Of a DNA stretch of 64,000 bases, positions 23,383 through 35,932 are shown in pieces (the first letter of the stretch is position 1; each line of letters starts with the position of its first letter). This DNA is from Congeria kusceri (Eukaryota > Mollusca > Bivalvia > Myida > Dreissenidae), in assembly GCA_027627225.1 (NCBI GenBank), contig CM051033.1, positions 13,130,058-13,194,057 of the forward strand, in the 5' to 3' direction. The notes under the pieces are model-generated. The model was not told the DNA's origin and ran no database searches. It worked only from the letters and a program-made list of their open reading frames with translations. The position numbers were made by a program, and so were the translations under genes.

Positions 23383-25120
23383 CCTGATTTCTATTCAATT
23401 AAATTTAAAAACACCAAACGCTAATTAAAAAGGTTTAAATAAAAAAAAAATCTAGACCGGCCTCGAACCTAATAACTCGCTTGCATGTATGGGTACTACC
23501 CGAAAAAAATAGTTCTCTATTTCTAAATCACCTTTATCAAAAAGCGAAAGTGTAATATTAATAAATCTTATTTGCTGGTGTCAGTACGACACGAAAATGA
23601 CGTAGTAAATTTGCTTTTGTTTAAAACCAGATTATATTGGTTTTTATAGAGTTTCATTACGTCACACCAACTACGTCATTCATTTTGTGTTGTAAAAGTT
23701 TACACAATGCAGTCAAACCAGAACGCGAGTGTTTTGCAGTTTAAAATACATGAAATCGGAATAAATATTTAGTGTTTCTGTGTTTTGGATGGATTATATT
23801 ATGCAATAGCATTCAGACAAAAAGTGTATGTAATATTTGCCTCGAATGTAAACGGTGAGATTGATCTCTTTTCAATTTTTTACGATTTACTCGGATAGTT
23901 GTGGGTGGGGGACAGTGTAACTGAAAGTGAAATAAATCATAAAATGTTTCGTTCTACGTTAAAGTTTTGATGACTTTTTTTCATTTCTTTTCATCGGAAA
24001 TTTATATAAAAGGTTATTTCTTTGATGAATATGCTCTGTTGGTTGACCAAAGAAAGTCTGTCCACAAAGAATAACCCGCTTGCATCAGATTCAATTGTAT
24101 TGAAATGGAATGGAACTGGAAGGAAGTTGTTGATTACCAGTTAAATGGAATATGAGGACAAAAAACTCATTTGTTGTTTAACTCTGTTAGACTAGACAAC
24201 ACAAAGTTTGTATCGATGAAAAACTCTGGTAAGTAGACTTTATGCTGTGTCATTCTCGACAATGTTGTTATCCGGCGCGTAGGAATACCTATTGACGGTA
24301 TATCACAGTCACGTGATCTACTGCCGGATATCAACAAGTTTATACGGTCACCGCTTTATTAGGTCACTGTTTGGGTTAGTAGCAGGATAATTTTTTATAT
24401 CAGGTCAGTAGCGTTTATATCAGTCAATGTTTGGAGGTACGTCATATTACTCGAAATCCACTTCTAAAAGTCAACATTTTCAGTGAAAATGAATCAGATC
24501 AAAACAGACAATTTGATACCAAGAACGTATATAGTTTATTATTTGTAATCGTCATAAATCACAAAAGGTTATTTTTTTTTAATATTCACATAAACCCGCA
24601 TTTTGGTAGTGGTATGACGTCATCAATGGAACAATAAATCATTCATGCAGTTATTTCAATAGATTTTAAATAAATGAACTAAAAGTCACTACACAGAATC
24701 AGTTTATGTTGAGTCTCAAACATGTTTTGACCAAAAATTTAACACGCTATAGTCATTATTGAAACGATCTTCAAAATGTCAATTTCAATACACAACTCCA
24801 AAATCATGAAAATGGCGTCTCAAAACAATTCGTCGATGCGTGTTCTCCGATGAAATTGACCGTTGCAATCCATTTCAGTTTGCGTTTCCAATATTATATG
24901 AATGGACGTGTGTGTAATCTATGTATTCGTAGTGAAAACAGTTCATTTATCTTTACGAAATGTTAATAATAAGGTATTATCTAGTCAACTTTTAGAAATC
25001 CATATCTACATGCACGTGAACGTGTAAAAGCCGGCTCAGTAAAATCAGCGCGGCCCTTAGTTTTTAAATATATGTAAAAAAATCAGCTCGTTTGGTGTAA
25101 TTTAAAAAAAAACGTGGTAT

Positions 25121-25275
25121 GATAAATAGAAAAACAGGTTACTGCCTGGTCTTGTGTAATATATCAGGTTTGGAACGAATAAAATAACGGCTCTGCAAGC
25201 CTCGCCGTTATATTATTCTCAGCCTCACCTGATATATTACACAAGACCAGGCAGTAACCTGTTATTCTCTATATA
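25121..25275. repeat. Foldback C (AACAGGTTACTGCC arms)
   Basis: Left arm 25133-25169 and right arm 25228-25264 are perfect 37-bp complements (AACAGGTTACTGCCTGGTCT at the outer end). Outer flanks are GATAAATAGA and TTCTCTATATAT, like those of foldbacks A and B, and the centre again pairs AATAACGGC with GCCGTTATATT around GGCTTG-like words. Apart from the flanks, the arms do not resemble A or B. Confidence 0.9.
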
Positions 25276-25518
25276 TGTGCATGTGTGTTATTTAATTACA
25301 GTATTTGGTCACTGAAACTTATACATAAATCACTTGTTCAAGTAAAATGAAAGGGATTGGACATTTTCCAAAAAAGAAAACTTGCGCATAGTTATCTTTA
25401 ATTAATCGACGAATCCAAAATCTTAATCGACTAATAAATCATTACCTTTAAGTCGTTGATTAATCGACACAATGATTAATCGACACAATGATTAATCGGC
25501 ACAACACTATAACGCAGT

Positions 25519-25697
25519 CGCAGTGGTGTAATTGATATGGTGTAATTGATATGGTGTCCGCCTTGCTATCGGGAGATCGTGAATGAACTTTCTCAAAAGA
25601 CAACCAATACTGGTTCTTCCCAGGAAACGGACTCGAGAGTTTCTCAATAAACCTCAGGCTTTCGACACAATCGAGCTAAAATAAATGGGTTTAAACT
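25519..25697 (+). repeat. tRNA-derived SINE with conserved tail domain
   Basis: A tRNA-like head (AGTGGTGTAATTGATATGGT, partly duplicated) and a degenerate B box are followed by TACTGGTTCTTCCCAGGAAA and CACAATCGAGCTAAAATAAA. The tail matches 4890-4999. The head is where the hAT-type element inserted. Confidence 0.65.
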
Positions 25698-26170
25698 AAA
25701 CTCGGGATAGAATCAGTATTGCTTACATACACATATTCAGGACTGACAAACATACGAAAGGTTGCTCCTGAACCCGTGAGGCACGGTTTACGTCCCCAAT
25801 GATAATCTATCTTGCCTACAGAGGCATGTAATACGGTTGTCTGATGTGAAAACTCTGTTTTGTATTTTGGAATAGTTATGTCCGATTGCACATAGATTTT
25901 CAGATTTAAATTTTTATTCAAACGTTTATAACTTCGAAATTTGATAGGTTATTCACTTCAAACTTGGCATATACCTTTGTCATCTACTACAGCATCAGGT
26001 GCTGCAATCCACATAACCCTGTTTTGTATTTTGACATAGTTATGCCCCCTTTTCACATAGATTTTCAGTGTTAAGTTTTTATTCATAAGTCTTATAATTT
26101 CTAAACTACATAAGGTATTCACTTGAAACTTGGAACACATATTTTTAGTCAACTCCAAAAGTATACTTCG
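25695..26170. repeat. Inverse copy of the ~170-bp paired repeat
   Basis: Two units contain CTGTTTTGTATTTTG, AGTTATG and CACATAGATTTTCAG; they are the reverse complement of the family seen at 9527-9868. The short minus-strand frames here come from the repeat. Confidence 0.6.
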
Positions 26171-26199
26171 AAAGGTTATTGCAAATTACAAGGTCTAAT

Positions 26200-27769
26200 A
26201 AATAATATGACAGTATCTTATAAAACATAAAACACCTTTAAACAAAAAAAAAATCGAAATGAAAAGGTGGTCGTTAGTAAGAGAGCTATGTAAGCCAAAC
26301 ATGCAAAGTGATAATGAACTTAAATGTTAAAGCTTGCTTAACAGAATAAAGAAATAAAAAAAGTAATTAGAATTTACCTTGTTGGATATGTTAAGCATTG
26401 AGATGCAATGTACGTTATGCACTAATGGTGTCTATATTTGTGTATGTAGGTTTTTTACCATTAAAGTGTAGGCTGTACAGAAAGAAACTGACAATTTATA
26501 TGTTACTAAATGCATTTATTATATATAGAACTAACCTATAGTAAAAATATGCACATTATTGTACCCTGTTTTATCGATTGCATTGTATTGTACTGCTGGT
26601 TTCTATGCATGCATAAATGTTGAAATAAAGGTTGCTATATTTAAAAAAAAATGAAAAAATAAAGTAATACATGTAGCTTATTCTATATTTCTACTATTTG
26701 GCGACTTAAAACTTCACTAAGTACTTATTATTATATTATTACGAAACCAGTGTCACTGTACACGACTGTTTGTAGAATATATTGTTTACAATACGATAAT
26801 TTACTTGCTGTTAACTTTAGATACTACTATACAACATGAACGCTCTAAGGCATATTACTGTTTGTGGTCCATTAATGTTATACAACCAGACTTAACAACT
26901 GAATAAACAGTAAAGCATTGCATGGATTGGTTATCTGTTATTCATTATTGTAATCTATGTAACATAGATTATACAAAATTATATTACAATACACAGGTAT
27001 TACTCGTCATTCGTAGTTAACATGTTAAAGTGTAACGGCCTCTAGATGAATTGAACTGATAGAGACAACAGCTCTATATCACTGTATTTCACAAAGACGT
27101 AGCGTTGGAGATATCCACGAAAATCTAATTGCATATTCGCCTTATTCAGGTCACTGAATTTGTATTTTGTCAATTTTTTTTGGTTCAACATAGGCGGCAT
27201 GCTTTTGTTTTGAAGTGCTCCAAACAGAACAACAAATGGGAGGAATAAATGAAAGATGATCTCTGAATCCGGAGTACAAGAGGACTAGTGGAATTTTGAG
27301 AATACAGAGCTCACATTTACAGAATTCTATCAAAAGATGCGTGTTGAATTTTCAGCTCTGACAAAATAACCAAAGCAATCTGAGTTCATATATTCATATA
27401 TCTAGGTCTCAAACCGTCATTTGTAAGTCAATAACCATAACATGGACGTATTGTGAAACCGATATTCCTTTGATGGAAATACTCATACCTGTGATTACAT
27501 ATTGAACAAATACTTAAGCTGACCAGGTATTCCATAACATACTAAACTTTTCATAGATAGATAGATAAGTCAGCATCATACTTTAAGTAACACAGGTTTA
27601 CAACAGTTCGGTACCATTGGAGCGATTGCATTTGAATGATGCATGTCGACAAAAAAACTGGCACAGATGTCATGCTACAGAAAATACACATAATCGTGAT
27701 AACACTTCTGTACACACGTCCGTCTGTATTCAGAAATCATCATGTTACAATATTTTAATATAGAATGCT
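26200..27769. other. Intergenic, no gene seen
   Basis: AT-rich. At 26610-26652 GTTGAAATAAAGGTTGC is followed by an A-run, which looks like the 3' tail of a retroelement. Nothing else is supported. Confidence 0.4.
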
Positions 27770-30700
27770 TTAATATGTCATAATTTGTTCATAGCTCGGA
27801 GGCTCTTCTTCAATGTTCACATTATTCAGTTCTTCGTAAGATGGTGAGGGTGCATAAGCCTGGTACAATGCCGGCAAAAAGGCCGCACACCCCTGCACAC
27901 TTAGTTGTGAAAATTGCGGTTGAGCCTGTGATCTCGTGGCGACGTCATCACAAGACCGCTGATTGAACCGTTCACTAGGGGCACCCGCCGGAAATTCGTT
28001 TATACCCGGATTATCGTCATCATCCCTGTCACATGTATCAACGACAGTAAATCCAAAAAGAGCACAGTTAAAGACAATAATGATTATCAGTGCCCCTAAG
28101 AGAATCTTATTGATTGCAGCAGGACTGTCTGGGATGAAGAATATGGCAAACAAACAACATAAATTTGTAAATCCCCACAATACAAACGAAAGGAGACGTA
28201 TGCATCCAACCTGAAACACAGAAACAAACAACCAATCAAATATATTTGGACAATGGCATCAAATGAACAAAACATATTAAAGCAAAACAACTTAATAACG
28301 TAACTGAAGAGTAGTATTTAGTTCACTACACAAAACAAACAATATATAATATATTTGCTATTAGTTGGAAAAACAATATTGAAATATACCCCGGTACTCG
28401 CGATGTATGTTCATTCTATGTATACACACGGTTGCATACATGTTAGCATTTTAGTGTTTGTTCGATACTAAGTCGCACTTCTTTATTTTAATATATTGAT
28501 GAACACTATGTCATATTTAATATGTCGTACGTCTGTTTAACAATCATGTAAAGGGATAATTTAGGCTACATACGTGTTTGTTTGTTTTGCTCTCCATACA
28601 CGTGGTAGGAACACACAACATGGCCCGTGCGAGACTCTGCAAATGCGCAAATAAAGTTTCGATATCGAGCCTTTACGGACATACCTGGTACAGTACATAC
28701 AAAATCTTACAATCATTTTTACATCAATGACATAAAATATAGGTGTTCAACAAACAAATATTCGTATATATAGCAAGATTGACGAGCAGGATTGAAAAAG
28801 TATTTTGCATGTATTTCGAAGTACATTTTATTATGAGAAAATAAAATGTTTGCATAAAACAGTCAGTACTTAACGACAGTAGATTAAGCAGGGATATTTG
28901 CATATTTTTGCAAAAGGTGTGTTTGACGAAAAGTTTAAATGGTTTTAGATTTTAATTAACACCAGTTTGAACTTAATCCTAAACGTTCCGTTTTATGTGC
29001 ACCTGAACCAAAATATCAGGCTAAATTTGGTTTGTGTACACATGGCCTGTGACCCCGATTTTTACCCCTGGTTAACGGTAAAGGTTATAGTTGACGACAA
29101 TAATGGCTGTCGTGCTTGGGTTTTCAAGTACAAGCAGTAGAAGCATACTCCTGAAAGTAACACTGCTTAAGTACCATTATATCAGGGAATTAGCATACTT
29201 AGAAACATGTCAATAAGGATAGTATTCATACAACAAATGTAAAATTATAAAGCATTGCATTGACATGACAAACCACTGCAAAAGCTGTTAAAGGCGGCCA
29301 TGACAGGAACGCGTCATATGTCGCGATCAAAATCCCGCAAACTAGCAAAGCAATAGACCCAGCCACAATTGGGGTGGCCAAGCACACAAGGCACACTTGC
29401 CTTTTCCGTCTGTTCGCTGAAATACAAATGTCAAACGATGTGACTTAAAATACATGTGTGTCATATAACATGTAATGTGTTGTATGCAACGAAATTGTGT
29501 TTAACTAATGGATAAGCGTTTGTTTTCCTATTTTGTTAATATTTGTTGTTGTTTATCCATACGCAGCAAAATGAAGAATAATATTAGAATTAAAGCTGTA
29601 ATTACCAGTTTGAATATTTAAACGATATTCAAATTTATGATTTATTAAACGATGCATATATGTTCCAAAACATGTGTACGTATATTTCCTTCACTGTTGT
29701 TTACTAATATATAACGTTTAAAACCATGATTTGAATCAATTTTTCCCAAATCATAAACCGTTTTGAACTGGTTATAAATTCAACAATGTGGCTGACATGA
29801 TCAACCTTCGCGCAGATATTTAACAGTGTCCCAGCATAGCTCATTAAATCTCTGCCCAGCACGAAGTTCCACATGACCATAGGCAAACACTTGGCGCGAA
29901 ATAAAATCGTGGAAAAGCGCATGATACAAACTTGGACAACGTAAAATCCTTACGTTGTTATTTATGTATTTATGTTTTGTTTTTCATTTTAACTCGTTAC
30001 ACATATACCTGGACCAATAATGCAACATGTCTGTGTCATTGTTATAAAATAATAATGATACAATTAAAATTTTGTAAAAAATAAATCTCCAATCTCCTCA
30101 TAATCGTCTCTACTAAAAACTTCAAAATCTGTAAGTTTTTAACTCTAAGTGGCAGTGGAAACTGAAGAGTACCAATGGGGAAGTAACCACTGCGAGGAGC
30201 TTGTGACATGATATGAGGGTCACTGTAGAACGTCACTGATGAAAACGTTAACTGTTGTGAAAACAAGACAAATCTGTACAGTCTCAAATAGAAGGCCTGC
30301 ATAAACGTGTGAAAATACCAATAAAGTATGGTTATTTCACCTATAGCAAAGATATATTTCATATTATGTTGAATGTTCCAGTATAAAGGCATACTGATAC
30401 ATATTATGTTTGCTAATACATTCTATTCGAACTACTTACATATTGATTTTGAAAGGGTAATTTATCGTTTAATATAAGACTAGAACCATGCATCTAGTTA
30501 TATTTAAGTGTTAAAATAGAAATCATTTTAAACAATGTTTGCTAATACATTCTATTCGACGTACTTACATATTGATTTTGAAAGGGTAATTTATCGTATA
30601 ATCTAAGACTAGAACCATGCATGTAATTATATTTAAGTCTTAAAATAGAAATCATTTTAAACAAGCTCGTACGTAAGAAATGCAATGATCTACTCACTTC

Positions 30701-30817
30701 CACAGTGAACAAAACGCAAATTAACAAATGATCTAGCCAGGTTGAATACATATTTAACTTAATTCTTAGTAATGTAGTACTATTATGTAAAAATAACTTA
30801 CCGTTAAAAACATCCAT
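27770..30817 (-). CDS. Multi-pass membrane protein with PY-motif tail, 3 exons, 199 residues
   Basis: Exons are 30817-30802 (MDVFN plus one base), 29416-29274 and 28210-27770; both introns are GT-AG and the phases match. After a basic start (NRRKRQ) the protein has a first membrane segment at about residues 13-35, then two more at about 56-78 and 84-108. A long polar C-terminal tail begins with an acidic DRDDDD patch and ends with PSYEEL and PPSYEQIM. PPxY motifs usually recruit WW-domain proteins such as NEDD4-type ubiquitin ligases, so trafficking or turnover control is a reasonable inference. It resembles the plus-strand gene at 43260-46626 in exon phase, membrane layout and tail. The family is not one I can name. 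Confidence 0.8.
30412..30669. repeat. Tandem duplication, 129-bp unit
   Basis: 30412-30540 and 30541-30669 are near-identical (start GCTAATACATTCTATTCGA). They lie in the first intron of the membrane-protein gene, about 130 bp from its first coding exon. Confidence 0.9.
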
Positions 30818-31419
30818 CTTTAATATGTGGTTAACATTTGGTTAAAAACATGTTTACTTCGTTGTGCTGTACATGATTATCGACCGGTTTGTGTTCAGTC
30901 ATCCAACACTGCTAATAGTGTAACACATTATTTGAAGCGTTTCATCCAAAATAAAGTTTAAGTACTATCTAGCATTCTACAATAGTTTAGGTAGCAAATC
31001 TATTTTATGGTAGTATATCACAGCGGATAACATAAATATAACGGTGAATCCAAACATGTGTGTGCCTGTATAACGTACATATGGTTGTATATGCCATATT
31101 ATATTCGATTATTCAAATACCTGACCGAATATTCGAATAGAATATAGGTATTCGGATATTAAAGTAAAACAAATAATTTAAAAGTAATCTTAAGAAATGA
31201 AAATATATTAAAATACTTGTATATTAAATAAAAATATATCCGCTTCCACGGTGATCTTTTTCTGTTTTTGTGACAGGTTGCTAATTTGACACATTATTTA
31301 ACACCTTGGATGCTTGAATGCACAACTTGTGAAAACAGATTATAATCAACGGGAGTTAGATTGACACCTATGACATGGAGCCATATGTCGTCTGCAGGTC
31401 AAATTATGTTTCTAATGCA

Positions 31420-31675
31420 AAAACTAAAGCAGTTGCGCTTACAAAAGTATTAGTATAAAACATATATTTCTCGTATGTAAAGAAAATTTAATCAAAATAT
31501 TTTCAACTGACAACTCGGCCATTCTGACTTACAAACTAAAGCAGTTGCACTAACAAAAACAAATATTATGTAAGAAAATTTAATTAAAAGATTTGCCTTC
31601 GCCGGGACTCGAACTTTCAACAGCCGGGATCAAAAACCTATTGCACAAACAACTCGACCATTCTGACTTACAATC
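31420..31675 (-). repeat. Two tandem tRNA-Leu/Ser-like SINE heads
   Basis: On the minus strand GTCAGAATGGTCGAGTTGTT (from about 31672) is followed by a B-box-like GTTCGAGTCCC. A second head, GTCAGAATGGCCGAGTTGTC, starts near 31526. The acceptor 3' strand that would pair with GTCAGAA is absent in both, so these are tRNA-derived repeats rather than tRNA genes. The heads are separated by an A/T-rich body containing AAACTAAAGCAGTTGC twice. Confidence 0.6.
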
Positions 31676-31931
31676 AAAACAGAGCATTTTGGGATATATA
31701 TGACACAAAGATGAAAATTGTCAATTTGCTATTCTGGTCCCATTAAGGCTCCTAAGATATGTGTTTCATACCCAATTAATGGTTGAATTTTTTTTTCAAG
31801 CATTTTTGTTATGTTTATAAGAAAAATCATTACGTTCAATATTATTTGTACGTGCGCTTTAGATTATCTTTAATAGTTTCTATACCAAATCAGATAAATG
31901 AAGTTGCAGATGCATATGCAGATTCAAATGC

Positions 31932-31932
31932 A

Positions 31933-31965
<33 letters not shown>

Positions 31966-31970
31966 AATGA
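31932..31970. repeat. (GAT)n microsatellite
   Basis: About 12 GAT units. The poly-Asp frame across it is an artefact. Confidence 0.95.
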
Positions 31971-32062
31971 AACAAACAAACTGATAACTCATTCATGAAA
32001 TGACAGAATATTCGAATACTATTCGAATACTGAATTCGAATACAAGTATTCCAATAGCGTTT

Positions 32063-34740
32063 TAGACTTGACTGCCAAAATAATTGAAATATCTAGTCAT
32101 TGTATACCAAACAAAGATATTATTAATCGTACAGTGACAATGGTATACGGCGTCTTATTCGTAAACGAAAGCGTGCATATCGTAAACCTAAAAATATCTG
32201 TGGCAAAAGTTTAGATCTATGAGGAACAAAACCACGCAAGTCATTAAATCATCAAAAATAAATTACATTAACAAGCTCGCTGGAACATTAAAAACAAGAA
32301 CAAATATTCCAAAAACTGGTGGTCCACATTTAAACATTTTATAAAACCCTCTGTAAACTCCGCCATACCCCCAATCCAGTCTGGAAATGAAATAGTTGAC
32401 GATGACTTTGAGAAGGCAAATATTAATAACACCTTTTTTAGCAACCAGTCAAGCATTGATCAATGTGCAATACCTATTCTACCATCTGTTACAGGCAGTA
32501 ACATACCAGGTTTTCGTAATATTGTCCTTGAACAACATGAAGTAGAATTTATTCTCAAGGGTTTGCCGTTAGGAAAAGCATCGGGTCCCGATGGCCTTAA
32601 CAATAGAATACTTCGTGAATTATCTTCGGAACTATCTGGTCCTCTGTTATCTTTTTAACTATTCCTTAAGTCTGGTTATCTTTCCGAAAATCTGGAAAGA
32701 AGCTAAAGTCTGTCCAATTTAAAAATCTGGTGATCCATCACTTGTCAGCCATTATTGACCAATATCACTACTCAACACACTCGGCAAAGTTTTTGAAAGA
32801 CTTTTTTAAAGCATACATACAATTACTTGCATGTCAATAGTATTCTGACCCCATTTTAGTATGGTTTTCTTCCGGCGACTCTACCGTAAATCAACTAACG
32901 TACTTACACAATACGTTTGCTAAAGCTTTAGATACTGGGAAAGAAATTAGAGCAGTATTCTGTGACATAGCAAAATCCTTTGATAGAGTATGGTATGACG
33001 GTCTAATTTTCAAACTAGAAACAATTGGATTATCTAACAATGTCTTGAATTGGTATAAATCTTATCTTACCAACCGCCGTTAGCGAGTTGTATTACCTGG
33101 TTCTTGTTCTCAGTGGAGTATCATATCTGCAGGCGTTGCACAAGGCTCCATACTTGGCCCTCTATTGTTTCTCGTTTATAATAATGACATTGTTAATGAC
33201 ATTAATGCTAACATTAGACTATTCGCGGACGACACCTCACTATCTATAATTGTCGGCAACCCAGTCCAGGCTGCTAATATACTGAATAATGATCTCCGTA
33301 AAATTTCTGCATGGGCTTCCAAATGGCTAGTAAATTTCAATTCTAATAAAACTGAATCAATGACTATATCAAGAACATCACATAAAAATATGCATCCACC
33401 ACTATACATGAATAATATATCAATAAAAGAAGTTTCTATACACAAGCACCTAGGCATAATATTAACAGATACCTTACAGTGGACCAGTCATATTAACTAC
33501 ATAAAGGAAAAATGCTGGAAAAAGAAACATAAAATGAGAAAACTAAAATTTAAGCTTGAAAGACAGTCACTTGAAACCATATATACTTCATTTGTCCCTC
33601 AAATTCTGGAATACGGTGACACTGTATTTGATAATTGTACGCAATTCGAAAAGCATGACCTTAAAAAAATTCAATATGAAGCCGCAAGAATTGCAACTGG
33701 CATAACAAAATTGGTATCCATCGATAAACTAATGTCGCAAATTGGTTGGGAATCTCTCGAATCTAGGCGTCACCAACACAAGCTCATTCTCTTTTACAAA
33801 ATGAAAAATGCCCTTGCCCCCGACTACTTAGCTAACCGTATTCCACCTACAGTAGGTGGGTCTGTATCATGTTCGTTACGAAATAGTAACAATTATCAAC
33901 AAGTCCCTTTCCGAACTACATTCTATCAAAACACATTTAATGCCGCAACTATCGCAAGCTTTAACTCGCTGCCCGATCATATTCAATCCGCCACATCCAT
34001 GTCTTCATTAATTTGCTGAACAATGACAAAGAATCTATACCACAACACTTCTATAATGGAACGCGTAAACTTCAAATTTTGCACACCCGACTACGAACAA
34101 ATGGCAGCGCTCTTGCTACTGACCTCTTTCACAAAAATGTGGAGTAATTAAAGACTATAATCATTTTTCTTTCATTGTCAAAGGTTTAGAGTTCCACGTA
34201 CCAAGTTACTCCATAATGTATCACACATTTGCTCCCCAACACTATATGTGCTTCTGTATGGCGATCTCTCACTTACAGTCGAGTTAAATAACACTATATT
34301 AAAACAGGTTCATTGCTTAATTCAAAGTTTCAAAAGGTATTAGCCGTCTACCCGTTTTCTCTGCCTTTCTCACCTTTTCACTTCTCTAACTCATTCCTCT
34401 CTCTCAATCTTTATTATAATCTACCATAACTAGAAGCTCCATGTGTATATCTATTACTGGTTCTGGACTATACTTTGTGTATGTCTATTACTGGTTCTGG
34501 ACTATACTTATCCATTTCCTTTTATTTTGATCTCAAATAATCCGTTGACTTTGTCCATATAAATCTATTTATGATGTTCTATTTTGCATTTCATTTTATA
34601 TTTATATTGATTTACTGCAAAGCCATTACATAATATGTGTAAGTTATTATATCGGGAGAGGCAAATCGCCTTCCAGCTCAATCCTATGTTTACTTTGTAA
34701 TTGTACATTGTGCTACTGTGATGAAATAAATATGTTTAAA
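32063..34740 (+). pseudogene. CR1/Jockey-type LINE, 5'-truncated and decayed
   Basis: CCAATAGCGTTT flanks the element at 32051-32062 and 34741-34752, a 12-bp target duplication. In broken frames it reads as reverse transcriptase: LGKASGPDGLNNRIL near 32571, an RT block with SFDRVWYDGLIFKL near 32975, AGVAQGSILGPLL near 33130, and the catalytic FADD inside the longest open part (33165-34019, 284 residues). Frameshifts and stops are numerous, for example a TAG in the middle of an otherwise conserved RRxRV motif near 33082. The 3' end is GATGAAATAAATATGTTTAAA. The endonuclease domain is missing by 5' truncation. Confidence 0.85.
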
Positions 34741-34752
34741 CCAATAGCGTTT

Positions 34753-35735
34753 AGTAATCGCTGCCATCATTAGACTTGGAGACATTTTTTAACGTCTTGT
34801 CACTTAGCCCGTTGCATGTTGAAGGCAACGAACGACAACTGTGCTTGAAGATTGTGACAATTGTGGAAACGTCTATATTAACACAACCACCATAACCAAT
34901 ATTAGAACTAATAGTGAGCCAAATAAGCGTATCAAAAATATCTCGTTGTTCTTAAAATAGCACATTCAGCCACTTTGAAGTTCGTATTGGTAAACAACTA
35001 GGTTTTACCTGCAAATATACAGGTATAAATCGACACAATGTAGTTACAATCAATATAATTTTCAAACGGATTGAGTTCAATTATCGATTTAATATTCGTG
35101 ATGTGTATATACATATACATTCTATATTTTCCTCTGCAGGTAGACCACATTCATAACATACACAATGGTGATACTGGTTATGGGGTTTACACGATAGGTC
35201 TAGACCTCCATGTAAACCCACTAAAGTTTTGAGACCTATAGGTCTAGCCTTCTGCCTGAGCATGGTCTAGCTGATAGGTCTAGACCTATGAAATATACTG
35301 ATAAGATAAGGGTTTCCTGCTAGTTTTCTGTACTGCCGTTGGTGAATTAACCAGACAAACTCTATAAAAGTTATGTTAATATATCAAGGACATACATAAC
35401 AAGGATTTTATTTAATTAAAATATATTCCTCCAAACTAGTAGAATAAAGACTTCCGGAATATAACACTGTCGGAGCAACTACAAGATGAAAGAAATAATG
35501 TTTTCCTTAGTACTGACTATTACAACTGTGAATTTAACATTTATTGATGCTGATATGCCTTTTTGAAATGCATTTCTTTGAAAATTAAATCACTGGATGA
35601 TACAGAACCATGGGTTTAGACCAAGCGTGTGAACTTAAGACGGTCCAAACCTATGAGTCCAGTCCTATAGGTCTAGACCTATCCCTCCTTACATATCTAT
35701 GCAGTCGGTATGTCGATATTTGTACAATCATCAAA
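34753..35735. other. Intergenic with a cluster of AGGTCTAGACCT palindromes
   Basis: No gene seen. TAGGTCTAGACCT or close variants occur around 35195, 35235, 35272 and 35670. This may be a repeat family or protein-binding sites; the sequence alone does not decide. Confidence 0.45.
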
Positions 35736-35932
35736 TGAAGCGTGTCGTCATTAATCTGGGCTTAATGCATGTGCGTAAGTGTCGTCCCGGAGTAGCCTGT
35801 ACAGTCCGCATAGGCTAATCCAGGACGATACTTTCCGCTTTTATTGTATTTCTGTTTCAAGGAAATCTGTTCTAAGCATAAATCCATTTAGGCGCACATG
35901 CATTAAGCCCGATTTTTCAACGACACGCCTCA
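35736..35932. mobile_element. Hairpin MITE, second copy (TGAAGCGTGTCGT ends)
   Basis: Starts TGAAGCGTGTCGTC and ends AACGACACGCCTCA, with AATGCATGTGCGTAAGTGTC and GGCTAATCCAGGACGATACT inside. It belongs to the same family as 7340-7650 but lacks that copy's internal duplication. Confidence 0.75.

Larger units (their letters stand above)
22061..24390. repeat. 1.16-kb tandem duplication inside the hAT-type element
   Basis: Copy A (22061-23228) and copy B (23229-24390) are similar throughout. Each opens with the GGTGCCGGGA foldback and ends with GGTCACTGTTTGGGT followed by AGTAGCAGGATAA. A smaller dyad near the end of each copy pairs TTGTTATCCGGC with GCCGGATATCAACAA. No coding frame is conserved between the copies. 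Confidence 0.85.
20590..25509. mobile_element. Non-autonomous hAT-type insertion, 4.9 kb, 8-bp target duplication
   Basis: The left end TAGTGATGTGTCC and the right end GGCACAACACTA are inverted, and both ends carry GTCGATTAATCA-type subterminal words. TAACGCAG flanks it at 20582-20589 and 25510-25517. No transposase is present. The interior holds a 1.16-kb tandem duplication (22061-23228 and 23229-24390), each copy starting with a foldback, and a third foldback at 25121-25275. Removing the insertion joins its left flank to the head of the SINE at 25519, so it landed at or inside that SINE. Confidence 0.7.

Noticed and set aside
30042..30392. 116-residue minus-strand frame in the first intron of the membrane gene
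   Set aside because: No recognisable motif, no splice signals and AT-rich composition.
31598..31675. tRNA-Leu gene on the minus strand
   Set aside because: A and B boxes are visible, but the acceptor stem and anticodon arm do not close.
33176..33457. 93-residue minus-strand frame
   Set aside because: Antisense shadow of the LINE reverse transcriptase.
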